A DNA stretch of 64,000 nucleotides from GWE2-51-13 sp942492825 (GCA_942492825.1 OW818635.1:1240001-1304000); one strand, 5' to 3'. Positions 8,533 through 16,522 are shown, numbered from the stretch's first letter. Translations and numbers: made by a program. Notes: generated by a model from the letters alone, not told the origin.

Positions 8533-9546
8533 CTAGAAACCGGAAAGTACAATTTTTCCGATTGTCCTACCATTTTCAAGGGATTTATGAGCTTTTCTAA
8601 GATTTTCAGCATTGATCGGTGATAAAGCTTCATTCGTGGTCGGTTTGATTTCCCCGGAATCAACCAAAGAGGAGATTTCGTTGAGTAGATGGTGCTGCAT
8701 AATCATATCTTCTGTCTTAAAATTCGATCTTGTAAACATGAATTCCCATACGAATCCAACGCTTTTCGGCTTCAATAAGTTGAGATTTACCGGTTCGCTT
8801 GTGTCGACGATCGAACAAATTCTACCCTGGGGTTTGATGACTTCCACCATATTACCCCAATGCGTCGCAGTCGCATTTAGACACAGAATGTAATCGACAC
8901 TTTGGATACCCATATCATTCAGTTGAGGTTTAAATGCGTCAAAATGATTTATTACGTAATCCGCGCCCAAAGATTTTACCCATGCTACCGATTCGGGTCT
9001 TGATGCCGTACCGATTACTGTTAATCCAACATTCTTCGCAAGTTGCACGGCGATGGATCCGACACCTCCCGCGGCACCGATGATCAATACTTTTTTACCT
9101 TGATTCGTAGATTTCGACTTACTGATGATAAGCCTATCAAATAGACCCTCATACGCCGTAATGCTTGTTAATGGGAAAGCCGCGGCTTGCGGATAATCAA
9201 GCGAAATCGGTTTCTTCCCAACGATTCGTTCGTCAACAAGATGATACTCCGCGTTACATCCTTGCCGATTCAACTCACCCGCATAGAACACTTCATCGCC
9301 AGTCTTAAAGAACTCACATTCTTCACCCACTTCTTCAACGATCCCCGCCACATCCCAACCTAATATCTGTGGGGCATTCACCGTCGCTCTGTTTTTGCGC
9401 ATCTTGGTGTCCACCGGATTTACGGAGATCGCCATCACTTTCACCAACAAATCCCGACCTTTTGCGTTTGGTTTGGGGATATCCACATCACGTAGACTTC
9501 TCTCATCATCGATTGGTAAGTTCTCGTAGAGTCCTATCGCTTTCAT
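8533..9546 (-). CDS. Zinc-type alcohol dehydrogenase-like / quinone oxidoreductase (MDR family)
   Basis: The 337-residue protein is a medium-chain reductase of the YogA/zinc-binding-ADH-like group that lacks structural zinc. It has the GroES-like N-terminal part (SVNPVDTKMRKN, ILGWDVAGIVEEVG) and an NAD(P)-binding Rossmann motif GAAGGVGSIAVQLAKN near residue 155. The start at 9546 is chosen for its AAAGGAGG site; the frame is open further upstream without a start context. It probably reduces quinones, enals or similar electrophiles using NADPH. It is the leftmost gene inside the tRNA-bounded island, and its composition is closer to the core genes than to the AT-rich passengers. Confidence 0.9.
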   Translation of the reverse strand: MKAIGLYENLPIDDERSLRDVDIPKPNAKGRDLLVKVMAISVNPVDTKMRKNRATVNAPQILGWDVAGIVEEVGEECEFFKTGDEVFYAGELNRQGCNAEYHLVDERIVGKKPISLDYPQAAAFPLTSITAYEGLFDRLIISKSKSTNQGKKVLIIGAAGGVGSIAVQLAKNVGLTVIGTASRPESVAWVKSLGADYVINHFDAFKPQLNDMGIQSVDYILCLNATATHWGNMVEVIKPQGRICSIVDTSEPVNLNLLKPKSVGFVWEFMFTRSNFKTEDMIMQHHLLNEISSLVDSGEIKPTTNEALSPINAENLRKAHKSLENGRTIGKIVLSGF

Positions 9547-10024
9547 GTAACCTCCTTTTTGGGGATCTTCCTTCCCATTCTCTCGCATGCATTTTGACTT
9601 ACTCGCAGATCGTGGCTCAACCACTTTTTAATAGGTGTCATCTGTTCTTGCCTTCGTTACTTCTGACTCTCCAAAATGATTCGTTGAGCTCGAAAACAAA
9701 GCTATCTCGATTCATTAGAGCAAATCAATTCAAGATTTCCATAATGATATCTGTTTAAAGATCCGATACTAAGATACCATCGAAATTTTCCTACTATGTC
9801 TGAATACTTCTGATTTGTCACATCGAAGTCACGTTTATTAAGTATAACTTGATTCTTTCAACAACAAAATGACCGAGTCTTCTATTACTAAAATCATATG
9901 CCTTGAGGGAAGGAAGTTGCAACTGTTTTATTGAACTTTAATGTAATCTATACTTTTTGTATGCCATTAATATGTTAATGTCGAATATACCCACAAGAAT
10001 CATTTGAAACAGGAAATGAAATAA
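9547..10024. other. 478-base gene-free region
   Basis: No convincing gene is visible on either strand. It holds the upstream region of the oxidoreductase, one copy of an 18-bp direct repeat at 9884-9901, and the sequence just before the truncated integrase. No remnant of the missing integrase N-terminus was recognised. Confidence 0.6.
9884..9901. repeat. 18-bp direct repeat, left copy
   Basis: ATTACTAAAATCATATGC occurs here and again at 16540-16557, exactly. The pair encloses the integrase fragment and the whole repeat/cassette array. Confidence 0.6.
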
Positions 10025-10627
10025 CTCACCCTAAAAGAATACCGACAGTTCAGATCCGTAATCGACGATCCAATGTATTCGATCATCTTCGACATGCTTT
10101 ATTGGTGCGGCTTGCGAAAAGGCGAACTGCAGGCCTTGCGATTTTCCGATATCGACTTCTACGAGAACGTAATCCACATCGACAAGACCTACGACTACCG
10201 CAACCATGCGATCACGACACCCAAATGCAGAACATCCTATCGTGATGTGATGATGACCGCCGATCTGCGAAAGTCCTTATTCGACTATATCGCGACGTGC
10301 AAGCGATTGGCAGGATTCTCTTCGGATCTCTATCTGTTCGGCATCGACACCCCAATCGCGCCGACCACGCTTGACCGAAAGAAAAACATCTATTGCAATC
10401 TATCAGGGGTGAAACAGATTCGCCTTCATGACTTCCGGCATTCCCATGTCTCGCTGCTGATCAACAACGGCATCAATGACTTCGACATCTCGAAGCGATT
10501 AGGTCACTCGCGTGACATGGTCAACAACACCTACGGGCACTGGTTCAATAAGAGTCAGGAGAACCTTGTCAGCAAGCTCGATCGAATGAGTGAATCCCGA
10601 CCCTATTCGACATCACTCAAGAACTAG
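10025..10627 (+). pseudogene. Tyrosine recombinase, catalytic domain only (5'-truncated)
   Basis: The frame opens right after a TAA at 10022 and runs about 200 codons; the first ATG is at 10073. It covers the catalytic domain of a phage/ICE-type integrase: Arg in YWCGLRKGELQALRFSDID, HDFRHSHVSLLI with the H-x-x-R box, LGHSRDMVNNTYGHWF with the nucleophile Tyr. The SAM-like core-binding domain and arm-binding domain (normally some 150-190 residues) are absent. There is no ribosome site before 10073. The key residues are intact, so recent inactivation or a functional stand-alone catalytic domain are both possible. It is followed by a perfect terminator. Confidence 0.85.
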
Positions 10628-10628
10628 G

Positions 10629-10657
10629 AAGGTCCTATGAAAATTAGGACCTTCTTT
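10629..10657 (+). terminator. Intrinsic terminator of the integrase remnant
   Basis: AAGGTCCTA/TAGGACCTT is a perfect 9-bp stem with a 7-base loop followed by CTTTTGATT, immediately after the stop. Confidence 0.85.
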
Positions 10658-10670
10658 TGATTGTATGCGC

Positions 10671-10880
10671 CACGGTCACCATGTGCGACCGTGACGGAGC
10701 GATTCTTCTGTGAGGCATAATATCTATACATTGTTAATTCGCTCCATCGTGACTTTATACGGAGACATATGGTCAATCTGGCATTAACTATTACGATCGA
10801 TTACAAAAAAAAGAGTACCGTCAGAAGTCGCATCTGATCGCCATGTTGGGGGATCATGGCCGGCTCTCATTCATATTTTA
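10671..10880 (+). repeat. Structured repeat A1
   Basis: First of three roughly 210-base direct repeats (others at 11991 and 13221, about 80% identical by eye). Part 1 is a long hairpin at 10675-10766 (outer arms GTCACC../ATACGGAGAC, inner arms GGAGCGA/TCGCTCC). Part 2 at 10813-10868 folds as a three-way junction: closing stem GAGTACCG/CGGCTCTC, hairpin TCAGA/TCTGA, hairpin GCCATG/CATGGC with loop TTGGGGGAT. This copy has mismatches in the outer and closing stems. Sequence from 10881 to 11008 is AT-rich leader of the next gene. Confidence 0.8.
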
Positions 10881-11008
10881 TCTTAGTTTAGGAAACCTTT
10901 GGAAGACTGATTAGTAATATACTATTTTGCTTCTTACCATCAATCTCATAGGGTGTTGCATATTAAAGAGCAATATTGGAAAATTGATAAAAGGACTTGT
11001 AAGCAACC

Positions 11009-11932
11009 ATGAAAAATATCAATGTCATTTCTTGGAAAGACAACCTACTGGATATCTCTAGTCTTGATCAGTTTAAACCATTTCTTTTATCACTTTTTAA
11101 TATTCATGAAATCGTGAGTAAACTGGGCGATTATGCTTCATTCCATACCCAGATTTTAGTATCTGAGATCAAAATACACGAACTAAACTCGGAATTTTTC
11201 TCTTCAATCGATAATACACTTAAAAGTGTATATATGTGTTCTAAAATGGCAAATTTCTCAGATGCTACAGTGCTTTTGCGTAAATATAGAGATGATTTAT
11301 TCCAGTGGCTTTTTATTGTTGAATCAATAAGTGATATTGAAAAGAGTAAGTTATTTGAGAACATGGAACAAAACGATGTTTATTGTAAAGAAGAGAACGA
11401 TATTCAAGAGTTATATTTAGCTCTAACTAAATGGTTTAATAGTTCAATAGATATTAATGACAAAAAGACAATAAAATTGAAATACTTCGATGCTGAAATA
11501 TATAGAAAGAGCCTGTGCAGGCAGTCGCTTTTAAATGCATGTTTCGATCAATTTTTGGATCCAATTTGGATTAATCTTAATGATCGTTTGAATGACTATG
11601 CTCACATTAATGGATTCAAGTTCATTCACGCTAATAATGCAGCAAATAACTATGAAATTGCTTATTTTAATGAAAAGCTAAATGAATTAGGTGATATCCT
11701 ATTGCAAATTACATCCTGCTTTCTTTGTTTTTTGATTCTCACAAAACCATTTTATCTGTCTTCTCGAGATTTTATTGATTCGTTGGAGCGCAATGTTGAA
11801 CCTCCAATCAACTCACAATTCTGGATATCCCCAATTTTTCGCAATTTCATCGAAACAAATATTTTTTCGAAGAACATAGGACTAAAGGCTTTTCTTGTAA
11901 ACAATATCCCTTTTGGAATGAAAATTGACTGA
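11009..11932 (+). CDS. Unknown AT-rich passenger protein
   Basis: The 307-residue protein is not recognised. It is Asn/Ile/Phe/Leu/Ser-rich and visibly more AT-rich than the core genes, which points to horizontal transfer. There is no signal peptide; one hydrophobic stretch near residues 228-247 (ILLQITSCFLCFLIL) could be a buried helix or a membrane segment. The ATG at 11009 has only a rather distant AAAGGA (about 13 bases). The gene sits alone between repeats A1 and A2, in the repeat orientation. No catalytic motif is seen. Confidence 0.65.
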   Translation: MKNINVISWKDNLLDISSLDQFKPFLLSLFNIHEIVSKLGDYASFHTQILVSEIKIHELNSEFFSSIDNTLKSVYMCSKMANFSDATVLLRKYRDDLFQWLFIVESISDIEKSKLFENMEQNDVYCKEENDIQELYLALTKWFNSSIDINDKKTIKLKYFDAEIYRKSLCRQSLLNACFDQFLDPIWINLNDRLNDYAHINGFKFIHANNAANNYEIAYFNEKLNELGDILLQITSCFLCFLILTKPFYLSSRDFIDSLERNVEPPINSQFWISPIFRNFIETNIFSKNIGLKAFLVNNIPFGMKID

Positions 11933-11990
11933 TGGAAGTATTGTTAATTATATTTTTTATAGACGAAAATTACTTCATTACACATAAATG

Positions 11991-12205
11991 CTACGGTCTC
12001 CGTATGCGCCCGTGGCGGAGCGATTTAACTCTAAGGCATAATGTCTATTAACTCTGGTTTCGCTCCATCGTGTCTTTATACGGAGACACATGGTCGAACT
12101 GGCACTAACTATCGCAATCGATTGCTCAAAAGAAAAGAGAACCGTCAGAAGTTGCATCTGATCGCCTTGTTGGGGGATCATGGCCGGTTCTCTTTCATAT
12201 TATAT
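11991..12205 (+). repeat. Structured repeat A2 (best-formed copy)
   Basis: Part 1, 11996-12087: outer stem GTCTCCGTAT/ATACGGAGAC is a perfect 10 bp; then 11-base spacers on both sides that each contain CGTG in register; then inner stem GGAGCGA/TCGCTCC; then a 36-base loop. Part 2, 12137-12192: perfect closing stem GAGAACCG/CGGTTCTC enclosing hairpins TCAGA/TCTGA and GCCTTG/CATGGC with loop TTGGGGGAT. The string TGTTGGGGGATCATGGCCGG is identical in all three A copies. Confidence 0.85.
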
Positions 12206-12252
12206 CGCAATTCAAAATATAGAAGCATTTTAAAAGACAAGCTATTCTTTCT

Positions 12253-12924
12253 TCAAAGCATCTCCAGCTTCTCCAATTTTGTATTTATTTCAATGGTCAA
12301 ATCTTCTTTATTATGTATTACTGAGTCAGGTTGTGAACTTAAGAAATATAGTGCTTCTTTATAAAAATCTATTGCTTTTGATGTTTGGCTTTTGAATTCT
12401 GCCTTTTCGGCTAAATCGACAAAGTTTTCTAGCTGAGTTTTGGCAATGAACTCGACGACCTCCATTTCTAACGATACTAATTCTCTCGGTTTTTCATCGA
12501 AGCCTTTATACGAGTTTTCTATAAGGACTAAAGCTTTGGTTGCCTCATTTATTTTAGTTTTCGATGTAATAGATAAATTCGCTTTAATCATGGTCTTCTT
12601 AACATCTTGAACAGTCCCTGTAATAATAATCTCGATTTTTGCTTCTTTCATATTCTGTATCAATACAGAAGGAACTGGTTCAAGAGTGCTAATTCCTAAG
12701 TGCTCATATTTAAGTAATGAATTTGCCAAATCAGAAATAACATCGCATCTGGATAGTTGTGTTTCCATTTTTGTGGAACTCTTAATTAATTTCAAGGATT
12801 CATCAATTACTCTAAATTTCGATTTCACTTCTAATGCAACCAATGTTCTGCAATTTTGGCATAGTCCTTCTTTACTTACTGATAAGAAGATACCTCTTTT
12901 TAGACACAGATTACAGATTGCCAT
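12253..12924 (-). CDS. Unknown protein with N-terminal zinc ribbon
   Basis: The 223-residue protein starts MAICNLCLKRG, with a second Cys pair CQNC at residues about 21-24, giving a short CxxC...CxxC zinc ribbon. The rest is charged, helix-rich and probably cytoplasmic, ending with a region that looks like a helical repeat (KAIDFYKEALYFLSSQ, TPR-like). The ATG at 12924 is preferred because of AAAGGAAAAGGAA just upstream; the frame is open to 13008. It sits between repeats A2 and A3 on the minus strand and is AT-rich. Sequence 12925-13220 shows no gene. Confidence 0.65.
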   Translation of the reverse strand: MAICNLCLKRGIFLSVSKEGLCQNCRTLVALEVKSKFRVIDESLKLIKSSTKMETQLSRCDVISDLANSLLKYEHLGISTLEPVPSVLIQNMKEAKIEIIITGTVQDVKKTMIKANLSITSKTKINEATKALVLIENSYKGFDEKPRELVSLEMEVVEFIAKTQLENFVDLAEKAEFKSQTSKAIDFYKEALYFLSSQPDSVIHNKEDLTIEINTKLEKLEML

Positions 12925-13220
12925 GATTTCCTTTTCCTTTGAGTTTCGGATTCTTGATGAAGCATTTACTTGGTTTTTAAACAATAGCACATTAATCTGA
13001 AACGTCATTCCTTAGTTTGAGTATACCAATTTCTCCAAATGGCCATCTTCGCTACTGGTTTAGTGTTTTGCTCAACACTTATCACAAGTTGCATGCGAAA
13101 GTTATATAGGAATGGCAAATTTCTATTCTGATCCATAACCATTTATCTCTTTTCTTGAATTATATATCGAAACTAAATTATTCACCATACCTCATTTACT
13201 TTGAAATGTCTCTTAACTTA

Positions 13221-13425
13221 CTACGGTCTCCATATGCGACCGTGACGAAGCGATTTATCTATAAGACATAATATCTATTCATTATCATTTCGCTCGATCG
13301 TGACTTTATTCGGAGACATATGGTCAATCTGCCATTAACTATTACGTTCGATCAAAAAAGAGAACCGTTAGAAGTCGCATTTGATCGCCATGTTGGGGGA
13401 TCATGGCCGGTTCTCATTTGCATTC
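13221..13425 (+). repeat. Structured repeat A3
   Basis: Part 1 hairpin spans 13226-13317 and part 2 three-way junction 13360-13415 with a perfect GAGAACCG/CGGTTCTC closing stem. In the first internal hairpin TCAGA/TCTGA has become TTAGA/TTTGA, so both changed positions remain pairable as G-U on the plus strand. The closing elements and the TTGGGGGAT loop match A1 and A2. Confidence 0.8.
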
Positions 13426-13503
13426 TATCGCGACAACAATTACATCGAATACTATTATTTAAACCAATATGAATGGTCCCATTGTTTTCATGAAACTAGC
13501 TCA

Positions 13504-13779
13504 TTAATAGTGTAACTTATACGCTGTCCGTTTTACGGGAGCATGTTCACTTAGGGTCTCTAGTATTCTCTTAGCACTCCAATTCTCTTCGACAGAATAT
13601 TTCTTCGACATAGGTTTCTGGAAATTTTCCCTGAATGGAGTGCATATGGTCTGTATCCACAAACTCATTATTCGCTGAGACGATGTAATTGTTTGTCCAG
13701 TGTAGTTGTACGGTAACACAACTTCAGTGATTACACAACGTTTTGCTGTGTATCGGTCATTTATAAACAGCCCACCCAT
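13504..13779 (-). CDS. Doubtful small ORF between A3 and B1
   Basis: A 91-codon open frame with no ribosome site before its ATG at 13779 and no recognisable motif. It could be a remnant of an older cassette gene. It is listed because otherwise 13426-13830 holds nothing that I can recognise. Confidence 0.2.
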   Translation of the reverse strand: MGGLFINDRYTAKRCVITEVVLPYNYTGQTITSSQRIMSLWIQTICTPFRENFQKPMSKKYSVEENWSAKRILETLSEHAPVKRTAYKLHY

Positions 13780-13830
13780 TGCCGGACAGTCTGTTTAGGG
13801 TTGGGGTCTTGGTTTTGAGGTCGAAGATTC

Positions 13831-14211
13831 TTATTTCTCTGTAAATTCAATCTGATTTTGCTTGCACCATTCGGATGCAAAAGCAATTAGTTCTGATTGC
13901 TCGAAATGTTTCCAATCATCTGCCAATTGATAATCCTCGATAAACCAGTGAAACCTGCGATCAAAGTCTTTATCTCCTTTTTTTCGCAATAAGCTCTTAT
14001 TATTTCTTTTGATTAAATATCTTTCCACAATTTCATTGCGTTCAATTTGAGGAATTAACAAGAAATCATTTGCTTCGTAAGTGCCATCATTAATTAACAC
14101 TTGCCGTTCCTCAACAGAATAGATCTTATAGTCTTTTAAATTGAAATAATTGCAAGTTGTATCCAACAGCTTCTCAAAGAAAAAGCAGATTTCTCTTATT
14201 TGGAGATGCAT
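13831..14211 (-). CDS. UPF0158-like small protein
   Basis: The 126-residue protein has a Shine-Dalgarno GGGAGG 7 bases before the ATG at 14211. The layout resembles UPF0158: an N-terminal beta part with a LLIPQIERNEIVERYL segment, then LRKKGDKDFDRRFHWFIEDY, a DDWKHFEQSEL segment and a C-terminal EWCKQNQIEF. Family function is unknown. It is a cytoplasmic, acidic protein on the minus strand between A3 and B1. Confidence 0.65.
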   Translation of the reverse strand: MHLQIREICFFFEKLLDTTCNYFNLKDYKIYSVEERQVLINDGTYEANDFLLIPQIERNEIVERYLIKRNNKSLLRKKGDKDFDRRFHWFIEDYQLADDWKHFEQSELIAFASEWCKQNQIEFTEK

Positions 14212-14390
14212 TTTTATCCTCCCTAATATGTTAGTTTTTCACCATACCAAATATTAGTCTGAATCGGTTTTTGTTGAGAGTTTTGAACTCATTTTATTTA
14301 CCCAGAGAACCGCATAATAACCTCAGAGATCTAGCACTTCCATTTCTGAAATCATATTCGAATTGCATTAAAGCTACTGATATTCTTGAA

Positions 14391-14497
14391 CGTGGTCTCC
14401 GTATGCAGCCGTGATCGCACGATCACATCAAGTATTAACTATGACTACCATATTCGATTTCGTGCGAACGTGTCGACGTATGGAGACACGGGGCTAA
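14391..14497 (+). repeat. Structured repeat B1
   Basis: Hairpin 14395-14487 has the same architecture as part 1 of the A repeats but a different inner stem. Outer stem GTCTCCGTAT/GTATGGAGAC is 10 bp with two G-U, 10-base spacers on each side contain CCGTG and CGTGTC in register, and inner stem TCGCACGA/TCGTGCGA is a perfect 8 bp. CGGGGCTAA follows the outer arm. The region 14212-14390 before it is AT-rich with no gene. Confidence 0.8.
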
Positions 14498-14541
14498 TGG
14501 ATCAATTATTCTAATTATAGTTTCGCATTCAAAATTCCTTA

Positions 14542-14922
14542 TTACCTATTTTTTTCTTTATATTCAAGAAACAGCATTATTACAACTGTAAGAAAAACAA
14601 CAACTGACGTTCCCCAAATGATTATGATTTTGAGTTCTTCGATCAAGTCACTCTCAGCCCCTGGAAGATTGGGATATTCTATCAGGTAGAACAATATTCC
14701 ACTTATGATGAATAAATAGCCAATGATTTGGAATGCAAATGTCGAATACATAATTCTATCCTTATTTGAATCGATAATGAGAAATAACGGTTTCCGATAA
14801 AATAAGATGTTTCGATCTTTTACAAGATGCGAATAGACATTTACTCTATATCCAAGTAGTGCGAAAATCACCCCAGACATAATCAAAATCCAACCAAACG
14901 AAGCTTCACTCAAGATAATCAC
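14542..14922 (-). CDS. Small three-helix membrane protein
   Basis: Up to 126 residues with three predicted membrane segments: about residues 9-28 (FGWILIMSGVIFALLGY), 60-82 (AFQIIGYLFIISGILFYLI) and 98-120 (IIIIWGTSVVVFLTVVIML). The frame allows GTG at 14922, but AAAGGGAG lies directly against it; TTG at 14913 would have normal 8-base spacing (123 residues). The gene occupies nearly the whole interval between B1 and B2. No family recognised. Confidence 0.55.
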   Translation of the reverse strand: MIILSEASFGWILIMSGVIFALLGYRVNVYSHLVKDRNILFYRKPLFLIIDSNKDRIMYSTFAFQIIGYLFIISGILFYLIEYPNLPGAESDLIEELKIIIIWGTSVVVFLTVVIMLFLEYKEKNR

Positions 14923-14935
14923 TCCCTTTCTTGTT

Positions 14936-15031
14936 ATTGCAGCCGTGATCGCACGATCACTTCAGGTAGTAACTATGCCTACCCTACTCGTCTTCGTGCG
15001 AACGTGTCGACGTATGGAGACTCGGGGCTGA
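14936..15031 (+). repeat. Structured repeat B2 (5' outer arm missing)
   Basis: From GCAGCCGTGATCGCACGA onward it follows B1 closely, including the 8-bp inner stem (14949-14956 with 14994-15001), CGTGTCGAC and the 3' outer arm GTATGGAGAC at 15012-15021, then CGGGGCTGA. The 5' outer arm GTCTCC is replaced by the leader of the preceding minus-strand gene. Its loop carries an extra GGTAG/CTACC hairpin. Confidence 0.75.
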
Positions 15032-15098
15032 CCTAACTTCTACTCATCAATTTCAAAACTGTGCTCTCACCTTTAAGTTTTCTCTGAATATTCCAGTT

Positions 15099-15719
15099 CT
15101 ACTTTTCCGAAATATGGATAGATAAATGCTTCGTGGTACCAGATCTCCTTATATATAGAAGTAGCCAAATTGCAATAATGCAGGAACCAGCTACTCTAAC
15201 AATCAAGTCATTTCTAATATATGCAATTATTACCCCACCAACTGATCCAATTAGGAAGGAACGTATAAGTATCCTCTTTGGGTATTTCGGAGTTTTCACG
15301 AAAGTAAATGTTAGATTGCACGTTGGACAAGAATGAACGGTGTTATTTCTAAAACTTTTTAATCGAATTTGTTCATGACATTTTAAACATTCCCAATTAT
15401 CTTCCTCAAAGGATTTATTTAGGCGCAACCCATAATTATGATGCGACAATACTATCGCAAGGAATATGAATGGAATTGTTATCGGTATGGAAAACAACAG
15501 ATTTGTACCCCCCGCCACAATAACTCCCACTAGAATATACAATAAAGAGCAACCTAAAACAAACCTTTCTAGTATTGAAGCCTTATCTTCAACTTCGAAA
15601 ATATAAATGGTTTGGCAATTACCACAGTGGATCCGTGGACGAAACATGCCAAAAAACGCCTTTTTTGGATAGTCTTTTTCTTCGACATCTTCCCCACATT
15701 CTATACACTTGAATATCAT
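15099..15719 (-). CDS. Membrane protein with two zinc ribbons
   Basis: The 206-residue protein has CIECGEDV...HCGNC at residues 5-35, two adjacent membrane segments at about 51-90, a second ribbon CLKCHEQI...SCPTC at about 113-133, and two more membrane segments near the C-terminus (about 150-190). Both zinc modules would face the cytoplasm if the topology is regular. The start at 15719 has a weak G-rich upstream region. Unknown function; AT-rich; lies after B2 on the minus strand. Confidence 0.6.
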   Translation of the reverse strand: MIFKCIECGEDVEEKDYPKKAFFGMFRPRIHCGNCQTIYIFEVEDKASILERFVLGCSLLYILVGVIVAGGTNLLFSIPITIPFIFLAIVLSHHNYGLRLNKSFEEDNWECLKCHEQIRLKSFRNNTVHSCPTCNLTFTFVKTPKYPKRILIRSFLIGSVGGVIIAYIRNDLIVRVAGSCIIAIWLLLYIRRSGTTKHLSIHISEK

Positions 15720-15925
15720 ACAATTAGCCCCATCCCCGCTTCGCTTTGCTTGCTAATGAAATCATATCCGATTTAACTGTCCGGATACAACTACAATTTA
15801 AATCGTATTCTGCAATGTCTTCGTTTTCAAAAAGTATTACATTGTTACACTTTGGTCTTCGCTTTGTCGATCAGCATTCACCCCAACGTTAAAAGAGTGT
15901 TGATTGACTAAAACATTAGCTCTAT

Positions 15926-16522
15926 TTATGAGAGAACCACAAAATACCAATGGTCTTCCAGTTTGGTTTTGGATACGATGATCCCGAAAAAATTATTTAT
16001 GATATCCAAATTATTGTCTGAGATATAATATACCGCTGTGTAATTATCCAACATCCCATAATAAAAGAATTCTACTAGAAATTGACCGTCATTGTTGATG
16101 ACTCGAATCGATTTTACGCTGGAAAGATTCTGATACTGACTTGGAAGATCTAAATAGTGAGTGGCTTTATCATTGGGAATGGTTTGGCTAATTACCCACT
16201 GAACCGCTTCATTTCGCTGTTTACTAATACAGTGATTCTCGATTTGTACATACCATTCAGTCAGTGGCAACACTGTGTTAGCAACCAAGGAGACAAGAAT
16301 TATTATTAATGGTGTAAACCGATCACGTCTCGAAAGACGGGATCCTTTGAGTACAATAATAATTGACCAAATCAGAAAGCCGATTGCAATGATAAGAAAT
16401 AAAAGTATAAGTGTTTGAGATCCGAAATAATTAGTGAGTAATAACTTAACCCTTAAAAAATCGAGAATCACTAATAACAACCCGAAACCGACAAAAATAT
16501 TATTGATGACTTTATTGTGCAT
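15926..16522 (-). CDS. Unknown membrane protein
   Basis: The 198-residue protein has three N-terminal membrane segments (about residues 8-30, 36-60 and 72-92) and a C-terminal domain of about 100 residues, rich in polar residues, probably extracytoplasmic. The ATG at 16522 has GGGGG-AAATC upstream. Next to it lies the right copy of the 18-bp repeat. No family recognised. Sequence 15720-15925 shows no gene. Confidence 0.55.
   Translation of the reverse strand: MHNKVINNIFVGFGLLLVILDFLRVKLLLTNYFGSQTLILLFLIIAIGFLIWSIIIVLKGSRLSRRDRFTPLIIILVSLVANTVLPLTEWYVQIENHCISKQRNEAVQWVISQTIPNDKATHYLDLPSQYQNLSSVKSIRVINNDGQFLVEFFYYGMLDNYTAVYYISDNNLDIINNFFGIIVSKTKLEDHWYFVVLS

Noticed and set aside
9369..9758. 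Plus-strand gene of 129 codons
   Set aside because: It is mostly antisense to the oxidoreductase gene start, has no ribosome site and no recognisable motif.
10671..13425. Group II intron or retron remnant
   Set aside because: No reverse transcriptase is present and the junction sequence does not fit the domain V consensus I know (GAGC..GTT..GUUC with AGC triad).
10671..15031. CRISPR array
   Set aside because: The repeats are 100-210 bases, unequal, far apart and separated by genes; no cas genes are seen.
10025..15031. Classical integron
   Set aside because: No IntI-specific insertion or full integrase, no GTTRRRY core at the repeat ends, and genes on both strands; only the hairpin plan is similar.
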